Part shown: positions 56,950 through 64,000 of the stretch, one piece after another | How the letters are laid out: every line of letters starts with the position of its first letter | Position numbering within the stretch: the first letter of the stretch is position 1 | Source: Pseudomonas brassicacearum | GTDB lineage: Bacteria; Pseudomonadota; Gammaproteobacteria; Pseudomonadales; Pseudomonadaceae | NCBI RefSeq assembly: GCF_000585995.1 | Contig: NZ_CP007410.1 | Location: 1 to 64,000 of the forward strand | Direction: 5' to 3' | DNA: 64,000 nucleotides | Position numbers and translations under genes: made by a program | The notes under the pieces: generated by a model | What the model was told of the DNA's origin: nothing | Database searches by the model: none | The model's input: the letters and a program-made list of their open reading frames with translations, nothing else

Positions 56950-58179
56950 ATGCTCAATGGCCTGTGGCTTGGCTTCTTTATCGTGGCAGCCGTGTCGGCG
57001 CTGGCGCAGTGGCTGATCGGCGGCAACGCCGGGATCTTCGCGGCCATGGTGGAAAGCATATTCGCCATGGCCAAGCTGTCGGTGGAGGTGATGGTCCTGC
57101 TGTTCGGCACCTTGACCTTATGGCTGGGATTCCTGCGGATCGCCGAAAAAGCCGGCATCGTCGACTGGCTGGCCAAGGCCCTCGGCCCGCTGTTTCTGCG
57201 CTTGATGCCAGAAGTACCGGCTGGCCATCCGGCCATCGGCCTGATTACCCTCAACTTTGCCGCCAACGGCCTGGGACTGGACAACGCGGCCACCCCCATC
57301 GGCCTGAAAGCCATGCGCGCCCTGCAGGACCTCAACCCCAGCCCGACCATTGCCAGCAACGCGCAGATCCTGTTCCTGGTGCTCAACGCCTCGTCGCTGA
57401 CGCTGCTGCCGGTGACGATCTTTATGTATCGCGCCCAACAAGGCGCACCGGATCCGACCCTGGTGTTCCTGCCGATCCTGCTCGCCACCAGCGCCTCGAC
57501 CCTGATGGGGCTGCTGTCGGTCGCGTTCATGCAGCGCCTAAGGCTGTGGGACCCGGTGGTGCTGGCCTATCTGATTCCGGGTGCGTTGGTACTGGGCGGC
57601 TTCATGGCGCTGCTGGCAACGCTCTCGGCCACGGCGCTGGCGGGGTTGTCATCGATCCTGGGCAACCTGACACTGTTCGGCTTGATCATTGTGTTTCTGG
57701 TGGTGGGCGCCCTGCGCAAGGTCAAGGTGTATGAAGCCTTCATCGAGGGCGCCAAGGAGGGCTTCGACGTCGCCAAGACGTTGCTGCCATACCTGGTGGC
57801 GATGCTCTGCGCGGTTGGCGTGCTGCGGGCCTCGGGGGCGCTGGATTTCGGCCTCGACGGGATCCGGCACCTGGTGGAGTGGGCCGGCTGGGACACGCGT
57901 TTCGTCGATGCCTTGCCGACCGCCATGGTCAAGCCGTTCTCCGGCAGCGCCGCCCGGGCGATGCTGATCGAGACCATGAAAACCTCCGGCGTGGACAGCT
58001 TCCCAGCCCTGGTGGCGGCGACCATTCAAGGCAGCACGGAAACCACGTTCTATGTGCTGGCGGTGTATTTCGGCGCCGTGGGCATCCAGCGGGCGCGCCA
58101 TGCCGTGGGCTGCGCGTTGCTGGCCGAGTTCGCCGGGGTCGTGGCGGCGATTGGGGTCTGCTACTGGTTCTTCGGCTGA
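56950..58179 (+). CDS. Nucleoside recognition (Gate) domain membrane protein, SpmA-SpmB fusion type
   Basis: This 409-residue protein has about ten helices with two Gate domains: LNFAANGLGLDNAATPIGLKAM in the first half (SpmA-like) and ATIQGSTETTFYVLAVYFGAVG in the second (SpmB-like). SpmA and SpmB are separate spore maturation proteins in Bacillus; in pseudomonads they are fused and the function is unknown. It may export or import nucleoside-like compounds. GGGGG precedes the ATG. It is convergent with the lipid transport operon. Confidence 0.9.
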   Translation: MLNGLWLGFFIVAAVSALAQWLIGGNAGIFAAMVESIFAMAKLSVEVMVLLFGTLTLWLGFLRIAEKAGIVDWLAKALGPLFLRLMPEVPAGHPAIGLITLNFAANGLGLDNAATPIGLKAMRALQDLNPSPTIASNAQILFLVLNASSLTLLPVTIFMYRAQQGAPDPTLVFLPILLATSASTLMGLLSVAFMQRLRLWDPVVLAYLIPGALVLGGFMALLATLSATALAGLSSILGNLTLFGLIIVFLVVGALRKVKVYEAFIEGAKEGFDVAKTLLPYLVAMLCAVGVLRASGALDFGLDGIRHLVEWAGWDTRFVDALPTAMVKPFSGSAARAMLIETMKTSGVDSFPALVAATIQGSTETTFYVLAVYFGAVGIQRARHAVGCALLAEFAGVVAAIGVCYWFFG

Positions 58180-58184
58180 GGCCT

Positions 58185-58817
58185 TCAGGGCGCCGGCGTT
58201 GCGAAACGCTGGCCCTGCTCCAACGTCCAGCTCACCACCTCGGCGGTCAGTCGATCACTGGCCCGGCCAAAGCCATCCACCACTGCCGGCACTTTCACGT
58301 CGTTCAATGGCTGGCGAACTTCGAAACGGCGGCTGGCCAGGATGCGCTGGTCGAACCCTCGCACCAGCAACGCGTCCAGGCGAATCACCACGCTGGCGGC
58401 GCTGCCCTGGTATTCGGTCTGGAACGCCTGCAATTGCCCGCCCAACTCCAGGTCGGCTTGCAGGTTGCTGTCGGCGACACTCAACAGCCTGACCCGTCCA
58501 TCCTGGGCAAAGCCATCGAGCAGGCGGTTGCGCAGCAACACCGGGGCAGGGTCGCTCCAGCGCGAGGCGGCGTAGCTGCTGAACAGATTGCCTTGGGGAA
58601 TGACCGCGATTTTCGGGCTGTTGAGCACTTCGCTGGCCTGGGGGCTGGCCAGGCGTAATGACCAGTTCACCGGCGTGCCGGCGGAGGCCGGTGCCTGGGC
58701 GGCGGGCAGGCGATAGATGTCCGAGGGCTCGGCCTTGGGCAGGATCGAGCAACCGGCCATCAGGATGAACCCCGCCAGCACGAGGCCAGGGCAGACGAAT
58801 CGATCGAAGGGCTTCAT
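58185..58817 (-). CDS. ABC transport auxiliary lipoprotein (PqiC-like)
   Basis: This 210-residue lipoprotein has lipobox LMAGC (Cys at about 23) and the beta-rich domain of the ABC_trans_aux/PqiC family (IYRLPAAQ ... VVIRLDALLVRGFDQRILASRRFEV). It is outer-membrane anchored in relatives. It is the last gene of the lipid transport operon, with its ATG overlapping the MlaD-like stop by 4 bases. Confidence 0.9.
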   Translation of the reverse strand: MKPFDRFVCPGLVLAGFILMAGCSILPKAEPSDIYRLPAAQAPASAGTPVNWSLRLASPQASEVLNSPKIAVIPQGNLFSSYAASRWSDPAPVLLRNRLLDGFAQDGRVRLLSVADSNLQADLELGGQLQAFQTEYQGSAASVVIRLDALLVRGFDQRILASRRFEVRQPLNDVKVPAVVDGFGRASDRLTAEVVSWTLEQGQRFATPAP

Positions 58818-59752
58818 GGCGTGAACTCCTTGTTCTTGTCATTGCCCAGCAAATAGCCGCTGGGGTTGGCATCCAGGCGCCGGGAGATACCCCGCAGAGC
58901 GCTCAGGGTCTCGCGCAGCTCACGCACGGCAGGCGCCAGGGCATTGAGCCCCTGCATGCCGTTATTCAGCGAGTCGCGATTGTCGTTCAGCAGTTTGTCG
59001 AGGGTGGCCGTGCTGCGAGCCAGGGATTGCATGGCCTGCCCGGCGTTGCCGAACGCCTGTTTGCCCTGGTCGTTGAGCAGGCCATTGGCATTGCGCATCA
59101 ACGCCGTGGTCTGTTCCAGCGTGGCGCTGGCCTGTTTGCCGATGGACGCCAGTTGCTGCATGGCCTGGCGAATGTCACCGCGCTGCTCGGCGATGACCCC
59201 GGTGGTTTGCTCCAGATGATCGAGGGTATTGCTCAGGCGCTGGACGTTGTCCGAGGAAAACACCTCGTTGGCGTTGTGCAGCAGCAGGTTGATGCTGGTC
59301 ATCAAGTCATCGCTGTTGTTCAGCAGGCGGGCGATCGGCGAGGGCGCGGCGATAATCACCGGCGGCTCGCCGTCATGCCCGGTCAATGGCGGGCTCTGGG
59401 GCGTACCCCCGCTGAGCTGGATGATCGAGGTGCCGGTGATGCCGGTCAGGGCCAACTTGGCCTGGGTGTCTTGCTTGATCGGGGTCTCACCGCTCAAGCG
59501 CACCCGTGCCAGCACCCGGCGCGGATCGTTCGGGTCCAGGCGCAGATTGACCACGTCGCCGACCTTGATGCCGCTGTATTCCACCGAGCTGCCCCTGGAC
59601 AAGCCGCTGACCGCCTCGTTGAACACCACTTCGTAATACTTGAACTCGCTGTCCACGCTGGACTTGGCCAGCCACAGGCCAAACAGCAGGGCGCCGACCA
59701 CTACGATCACGGTGAACAGGCCGATCAATACATGATGGGCTCGGGTTTCCAT
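58814..59752 (-). CDS. MCE/MlaD-family lipid-binding protein
   Basis: This 312-residue protein has an N-terminal helix (about 8-26) and one MCE domain (VVFNEAVSGLSRGSSVEYSGIKVGDV). A long helical tail (about 150-300) of the kind forming periplasmic tunnels follows. METRAHHVLIGLF at 59752 is the start. It binds lipid between inner-membrane permease and outer membrane. It begins one base after the ATPase gene ends. Confidence 0.93.
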   Translation of the reverse strand: METRAHHVLIGLFTVIVVVGALLFGLWLAKSSVDSEFKYYEVVFNEAVSGLSRGSSVEYSGIKVGDVVNLRLDPNDPRRVLARVRLSGETPIKQDTQAKLALTGITGTSIIQLSGGTPQSPPLTGHDGEPPVIIAAPSPIARLLNNSDDLMTSINLLLHNANEVFSSDNVQRLSNTLDHLEQTTGVIAEQRGDIRQAMQQLASIGKQASATLEQTTALMRNANGLLNDQGKQAFGNAGQAMQSLARSTATLDKLLNDNRDSLNNGMQGLNALAPAVRELRETLSALRGISRRLDANPSGYLLGNDKNKEFTP

Positions 59753-59753
59753 G

Positions 59754-60557
59754 TCAGACCTCATTCAATTGTGTAGCGGCCGATAACGCCGCGCGACCGC
59801 GAGGGCCATGGAAGTATTCGTGAATCCAGGTATCGTCGGTTTCCGATACCTTGTCGATGGCATCGGCCACCAGGACTTTTTTCTGGGCCAGTACAGCCAC
59901 CCGGTCGGTGATGGTGTAGAGCGTGTCCAGATCATGGGTGACCAGGAATACGCTCAGGCCCAGGGCATCGCGCAGCGTCAGGATCAACTGGTCGAACGCC
60001 GCCGCGCCGATGGGGTCGAGGCCGGCGGTGGGTTCGTCGAGAAACAGGATGTCCGGGTCCAGGGCCAGCGCGCGAGCCAGGGCGGCGCGCTTGATCATGC
60101 CGCCGGACAGCGAGGCGGGGTATTTGTCCGCCGCCGAGAGCGGCAGCCCGGCCAGTGCCAGCTTCACCGCCGCCAGGTGTTCGGCATCGGCCCGGCTGAG
60201 CCCTGCGTGTTCGATCAGGGGCAGGGCGACGTTTTCGGTCACGGTCAGGGACGAAAACAGCGCGCCCTTCTGGAACAGCACGCCAAAGCGCCGCTCTACC
60301 CGTGAACGTTGTTCCTGGGGCAGGCTTGGCAAGTCCTGGCCGAACACCCGCACTGAGCCTTCGCTGGGCCGGCGCAAGCCGACGATGCTGCGTAGCAGCA
60401 CTGATTTGCCGCTGCCGGAACCGCCGACCACGGCGAGGATCTCGCCCTTGTATACGTCCAGGTCGAGGTTTTCGTGCACACTCTGGCGGCCAAAGCGGTT
60501 GCACAGGCCACGCACCTGAATCACCGCCTCGGCGGGCGCTCTGGAAGGTCGACTCAC
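59754..60557 (-). CDS. Lipid transport ABC ATPase (MlaF-like)
   Basis: This 267-residue ATPase has Walker A GGSGSGKSV near residue 45, signature SLSGGMIKRAALARAL and Walker B ILFLDEPTAGLD. The Arg in CNRFGRQSVH and the GMIKR signature are typical of the MlaF/Ttg2A family. The start is GTG at 60557, overlapping the permease stop by 4 bases; the frame remains open far upstream, antisense to nothing and in the permease's third frame, without homology. Confidence 0.92.
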   Translation of the reverse strand: MSRPSRAPAEAVIQVRGLCNRFGRQSVHENLDLDVYKGEILAVVGGSGSGKSVLLRSIVGLRRPSEGSVRVFGQDLPSLPQEQRSRVERRFGVLFQKGALFSSLTVTENVALPLIEHAGLSRADAEHLAAVKLALAGLPLSAADKYPASLSGGMIKRAALARALALDPDILFLDEPTAGLDPIGAAAFDQLILTLRDALGLSVFLVTHDLDTLYTITDRVAVLAQKKVLVADAIDKVSETDDTWIHEYFHGPRGRAALSAATQLNEV

Positions 60558-61711
60558 CAGCTCATCTCCATGAAAAACAGCGCGGCCACGGCATCCAGCA
60601 CAATCACCACGAAAATCGACTGCACCACGCTGGACGTGGTGTGAGCCCCCACCGACTCGGCGCTGCCGCTGACCTTGAAGCCCTCCAGGCAGCCCACGGC
60701 AGCGATCAGAAAGGCAAAGATCGGCGCCTTGACCATGCCCACCACGAAATGCTGAACGCCGATGTCCGATTGCAACAGCGTCAGGAACATGGCCGGGGAG
60801 ATACCCAGCGACAGGGCGCACACGACTGCGCCGCCGATGATGCCTGAGAGCATGGCCACGAAGGTCAGCATGGGCAGTGCCACCAAGAGCGCCAACACCC
60901 GCGGCACCACCAGCAGCTCGACGGGATCGAGGCCCAGGGTGCGGATCGCGTCGATTTCTTCGTTGGCCTTCATCGAGCCGATCTGCGCAGTGAACGCGCT
61001 GGCGGTGCGGCCTGCGATGAGGATCGCCGTCAGCAGCACGCCGAATTCGCGCAGGAACGAGAACGCCACCAGGTCCACGGTGAAGATGCTGGCGCCGAAA
61101 TCCGCCAGCACCGTCGCTCCGAGGAAGGCCACCACCGCGCCCACCAGGAACGTCAGCAAGGCGACGATGGGCGCCGCGTCCAGGCCGGTTTGCTCGATGT
61201 GAACGACCATCGGCGTAATGCGCCAGCGCCGGGGGTGAAACAGGCCGCGGCCCAGGGTTTCCAGGATCAAGCCGATAAAGCCGAGCAATTGCAGGGTGTC
61301 CTGCCAGACCTTCTCCACGGCGCGTCCGATCCGCGTCAGCAACTGGATCACGACGCTGACTTTTGGCTCTTTTTCCGGTACGCAGAAATCCGTCAGCGAG
61401 CAATAGACCGTCTGTAACAGCGCTCGCTCGGCTGCCGGCAATCGGCAATCGGGGTGTTCGGCGGTCTTGCCCAGCCGTTCGGAACCCAGCAGTTCCACCA
61501 GCAACGAGGCCCCGGCGGTATCGAGGGCGCCGAGGCCGTTGAGGTCGATTTGGGTGTTTTCGTCGTACTGGCCGCGCAGCGATTCGCTCAAGCGCTTGAG
61601 CTGTGTGTAATGGGCCAGCGTCCAGTCGCCGCTGATCCATAGCTGCGCCGGAGAGCGAGACGTGTCGAGTCGGGCACTGCCAGTGGGGGGGCTGGGGATC
61701 ATAAGCTCCAT
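60554..61711 (-). CDS. Lipid transport permease with N-terminal STAS domain (MlaE-like)
   Basis: The 385-residue protein has an N-terminal STAS-like domain (about 15-105, IDLNGLGALDTAGASLL) fused to an MlaE/YrbE permease (from about 130, with AFTAQIGSMKANEEIDAIRTLGLDPVELLVVPR). In the Mla system STAS is a separate protein, MlaB; here it is fused. It is the first gene of the four-gene operon (permease, ATPase, MCE protein, lipoprotein). An alternative ATG lies at 61702. Confidence 0.92.
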   Translation of the reverse strand: MELMIPSPPTGSARLDTSRSPAQLWISGDWTLAHYTQLKRLSESLRGQYDENTQIDLNGLGALDTAGASLLVELLGSERLGKTAEHPDCRLPAAERALLQTVYCSLTDFCVPEKEPKVSVVIQLLTRIGRAVEKVWQDTLQLLGFIGLILETLGRGLFHPRRWRITPMVVHIEQTGLDAAPIVALLTFLVGAVVAFLGATVLADFGASIFTVDLVAFSFLREFGVLLTAILIAGRTASAFTAQIGSMKANEEIDAIRTLGLDPVELLVVPRVLALLVALPMLTFVAMLSGIIGGAVVCALSLGISPAMFLTLLQSDIGVQHFVVGMVKAPIFAFLIAAVGCLEGFKVSGSAESVGAHTTSSVVQSIFVVIVLDAVAALFFMEMSW

Positions 61712-61754
61712 GCTCGTTTGGCTTAAGCAGCGCTACCTAATAGCACGACCGCCA

Positions 61755-62780
61755 TCATTTTGCTTCGGGTGCGGGGGCGCTCACATTGAAACGCAGCACA
61801 CCGATCATCTGGCCGTTCTCCGTCAGCACCCGCACCTGCCATTTGCCTGTCGGGTCTTCCGGGAAGTTCTGCTTGTGGGTCCAGGCGCGATAGCCTTCCT
61901 TGCGCCCGCCGTGAATGTCCAGGGCGATGCGGTCCACTTCTTTGCCGTTGAACTGCCAGACATGGTAGATACGCTCATCGAGCCCCCGTGGCGCGTTGAT
62001 GGCGGTGTAGGCATACAGGCCGTTGCCGCGGATCTGGGCGGCGCTGACTTCCTTGAGGCTGGCGCCGGGCGTGCGGTCTTCCAGTTGGGTGCTGATCGCC
62101 ACTTCGGTCATCCACAGCGTGGCCGGCGGTACCCAGGAGCGCAGCACCCAGCCGGCGGCGCCAATCCCGACGGTAATACATAAAATGGCCAGGGCGTTGC
62201 GCACGGTGCGGATCGGAAAGATCGACGCCAGGCTCGGAAACGACAGCAGCATGGCGATGCCCAGGGCCAGCTTGAAGCTCTGGTCGGTGGTCAAATGCAG
62301 AATGACCGGCAACGCGGTGAGCAGGGCGGCGAACAGTGTCAGCGTATGCAACGCCAGGAACGCCCAGCGCCGGGGCGCCAGCCATTTGTAGTACAGAGGG
62401 TCAACGATTGAGATCAGCGCCGCCGTAGCGAGCAGGCCGGTGAAAAGCAGCTGGCTGCTGTTCCAGGTGGTGGTGATGAGGAAAAACGGCAGGACGAAAA
62501 ACAGGCTTTCCTGGTGAATCATCTGCGTGGCGTAACGCAACAACGGCTGGGGTATTTCCCGCTTGAAAATGCGCGCGAACAGCCGGGTCATGCTGTTCTC
62601 GACCATCAGCCAGAGCCAGCTCACCAGCATCATGACCGCAATCCAGGTCGCCAGGCCCTGCTGGCGGTCAACCAACATGAAGCTGCCGAGCCCGGAGATG
62701 AAACCACCCAGCGCAATGACCCCTGGATAGCGCTTCATCAACTCAAGGAGGCGCTGGATGTAGACGGTCAGGTTCTGCAT
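61755..62780 (-). CDS. DUF5924 family membrane protein with DUF2914 domain
   Basis: This 341-residue protein has six to seven N-terminal helices (to about residue 225) and a C-terminal soluble domain of the DUF2914 type (VYHVWQFNGKEVDRIALDI ... GKWQVRVLTENGQMIGVLRF). Function unknown. It starts 43 bases upstream of nothing on its own strand but ends 43 bases before the permease gene, so it may be the first gene of the lipid operon. Confidence 0.85.
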   Translation of the reverse strand: MQNLTVYIQRLLELMKRYPGVIALGGFISGLGSFMLVDRQQGLATWIAVMMLVSWLWLMVENSMTRLFARIFKREIPQPLLRYATQMIHQESLFFVLPFFLITTTWNSSQLLFTGLLATAALISIVDPLYYKWLAPRRWAFLALHTLTLFAALLTALPVILHLTTDQSFKLALGIAMLLSFPSLASIFPIRTVRNALAILCITVGIGAAGWVLRSWVPPATLWMTEVAISTQLEDRTPGASLKEVSAAQIRGNGLYAYTAINAPRGLDERIYHVWQFNGKEVDRIALDIHGGRKEGYRAWTHKQNFPEDPTGKWQVRVLTENGQMIGVLRFNVSAPAPEAK

Positions 62781-62859
62781 TAGGTGGTTTCACAGTAAGT
62801 CGTAGGAAATATCCCTGACAGGATATCGCCAGGCCAACGGTGTGACGAGCATGCTTTTG

Positions 62860-62931
62860 TGGTGAGGGGATTCATCGGGCAAGGGGACTTATCTGTGGCA
62901 TGAGGTATACCTGTGGCATGGGGATTTATCT
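62860..62931 (+). repeat. Degenerate REP fragments beside a REPIN
   Basis: Three partial heads (GTGGTGAGGGGATTCATC at 62861, GTGGCATGAGG near 62896 and GTGGCATGGGGATTTATC near 62913) lie in tandem in the same orientation directly before the intact REP. Confidence 0.75.
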
Positions 62932-63044
62932 GTGGCGAGGGGATTTATCCCCGTTCGACTGCGAAGCAGTCGCTATCAAGGGCGGCTCGATTTTACTCAG
63001 TGGGGGCTGCTTCGCAGCCCAGCGGGGATAAATCCCCTCGCCAC
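62932..63044. repeat. REPIN: inverted pair of GAGGGGATTTATCCCC-type REP elements
   Basis: GTGGCGAGGGGATTTATCCC is matched by GGGATAAATCCCCTCGCCAC at the right end. The spacer carries GACTGCGAAGCAGTC and GGGCTGCTTCGCAGCCC hairpins. Confidence 0.92.
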
Positions 63045-63081
63045 AGATAAATCCCTCATCACACAGGTACATGTCGCGGAC

Positions 63082-64000
63082 TCAGCCCTCGGTCGGTCGG
63101 GCCCGGCGACGCACTTGCCAAGCCACCAACCCCAGCAACAACAAGCCCAGCACACCGACCAGCCCCCAAACGAGTTCGTCATCGCTGAGCAAAGGCTTCT
63201 CGATGCGCAGATAACCTGGGTCCTTGAGCAGCTCGCGCAGGGCCTGGTTGGCCTGTTCCAGGCTCACCCCCTGCAAACGCACGGCCGGGTTGGCGAAGCG
63301 GCCGTCTTCATAATCGCCCAGGGCTCCCCAATAGTAATCGGCCAAGGCACTGTTACCTTGAACCGCCCAGGTCTGATGCGCGATGGCCGCTCGTTTGATG
63401 CGCATGAAGCTGTCGGGGTCCAAGCCATCCTTGAGCAACGTACTGCGCAGCTCTTCGAGGGCTTGTTCGGCTTGCGGCAGGTCTTCGCGGGCCAGGTCCG
63501 CGTTCAGGCTGAAGAAGCCGACGCCGCCGAATACTTCCCGTTCCACCCACGGCCCATAGGACAGACTGCGGGCCAGGCGCAACTGGCGATAGAGCGCCCA
63601 GTCCAGGTAATCCTTGAGCAGGTCGAAGGTTTCGTCGTGTTGCTGCTCCAGCACCGGCTCCGGAAAAAGCCAGTGAAGCTTGGCGCCATTGCCGACCAGG
63701 CCACGAATGAGGTTGCGCTTGGTGACCGCGCTGTAGCGGATCTGTGGCAGCGGTTTGTGGGTGCTGGGTTCGACCGGCTCGAGTGCGCCAAAGGTGCGTT
63801 CCAGATAGGCCGGCAGCAACCGGTCGAGATCGCCGACCACAATCAGCGTCATGTTGTTCGGCGCATACCAGGCCTCGCGCGCCTGCTCGATCTTGGCGAG
63901 GGTGAGGCGTTCGACCTCGGCCCGTTCCGCGCAACGCAGGCCCAATTCCACTGCCAGTTGATTGCTGGCCTTGTGGCTCAGGTCCTGCTGGTCGAGCCAG
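63082..64000 (-). CDS. M16-family peptidase-like protein, C-terminal part (runs off the window)
   Basis: The frame is open to the window edge, so the gene is truncated here. At least 305 residues are visible. They contain the second half of an M16 domain (LTLAKIEQAREAWYAPNNMTLIVVGDLD, then the inactive-half fold) and a C-terminal membrane anchor (about 20 residues, LVGVLGLLLLGLVAW) followed by an Arg-rich tail. The zinc-binding HXXEH motif would lie upstream, outside the window. The anchor suggests an inner-membrane-tethered periplasmic protease. Confidence 0.85.
   Translation of the reverse strand, partial: WLDQQDLSHKASNQLAVELGLRCAERAEVERLTLAKIEQAREAWYAPNNMTLIVVGDLDRLLPAYLERTFGALEPVEPSTHKPLPQIRYSAVTKRNLIRGLVGNGAKLHWLFPEPVLEQQHDETFDLLKDYLDWALYRQLRLARSLSYGPWVEREVFGGVGFFSLNADLAREDLPQAEQALEELRSTLLKDGLDPDSFMRIKRAAIAHQTWAVQGNSALADYYWGALGDYEDGRFANPAVRLQGVSLEQANQALRELLKDPGYLRIEKPLLSDDELVWGLVGVLGLLLLGLVAWQVRRRARPTEG

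Noticed and set aside
59754..61640. ATPase frame extended to 628 codons across the permease gene
   Set aside because: Residues before 60557 are the third frame of the permease, and the ABC domain begins exactly at the GTG overlapping the permease stop.

Overview
The window is the replication-origin region of a Pseudomonas chromosome, most likely from the P. fluorescens group. It opens with dnaA-dnaN-recF-gyrB. The proteins read as pseudomonad throughout (GyrB, KinB/AlgB, ZnuABC-Zur, cytochrome c4), and the intergenic gaps carry the short GTGGCGAGGGAGCTTGCTCC-type REP palindromes common in that group. No tRNA, rRNA, insertion sequence, prophage or CRISPR array was seen.

Layout. 0-6.4 kb: replication initiation and gyrase genes. 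6.6-16.8 kb: a GABA-type permease, a response regulator divergent from a histidine kinase, then PlsC-like acyltransferase, gmhB, glyS, glyQ, tag and an LpxL/HtrB-type acyltransferase. This stretch holds seven perfect DnaA boxes. 16.8-28.3 kb: an accessory, REP-rich stretch with an FAD oxidoreductase, a VOC protein, an SDR, ohr beside a secreted protein made of fifteen 13-residue repeats, a diguanylate cyclase, an LprI-like lysozyme inhibitor, two DUF6124 genes each behind a near-identical folded leader, and two genes in an AT-rich patch. 28.3-33.3 kb: methionine transporter metNIQ and large-subunit catalase katE. 33.4-37.2 kb: the zinc regulon (lipoprotein, znuB, znuC, zur, divergent znuA). 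37.4-44.5 kb: thrB, a DUF2782 gene, polA, an ErsA/Spot42-position small RNA, the YihA GTPase, two c-type cytochromes and dsbA. 44.5-53.3 kb: an EEP-fold enzyme overlapping a diguanylate cyclase, an AmpDh2-like amidase, an EAL phosphodiesterase, kinB and algB. 53.6-56.7 kb: a small operon behind a sigma-54-like promoter (membrane protein, DUF1328, ivy), then gltP. 56.9-64 kb: a nucleoside-recognition membrane protein, an Mla/Pqi-type lipid transport operon, DUF5924, and a truncated M16 peptidase at the window edge.

From memory of P. aeruginosa PAO1, the metQ-to-gltP block is the PA5505-PA5478 neighbourhood in reverse order. Here it lies on the dnaA side of the origin, with accessory genes and katE inserted at the junctions.

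The most notable points are the duplicated structured leaders of the DUF6124 genes, a DNA polymerase I whose proofreading site has lost two conserved aspartates, the tandem-repeat secreted protein next to ohr, a CHASE2-type histidine kinase that seems to lack its sensor domain, and a sigma-54-type promoter beside algB.
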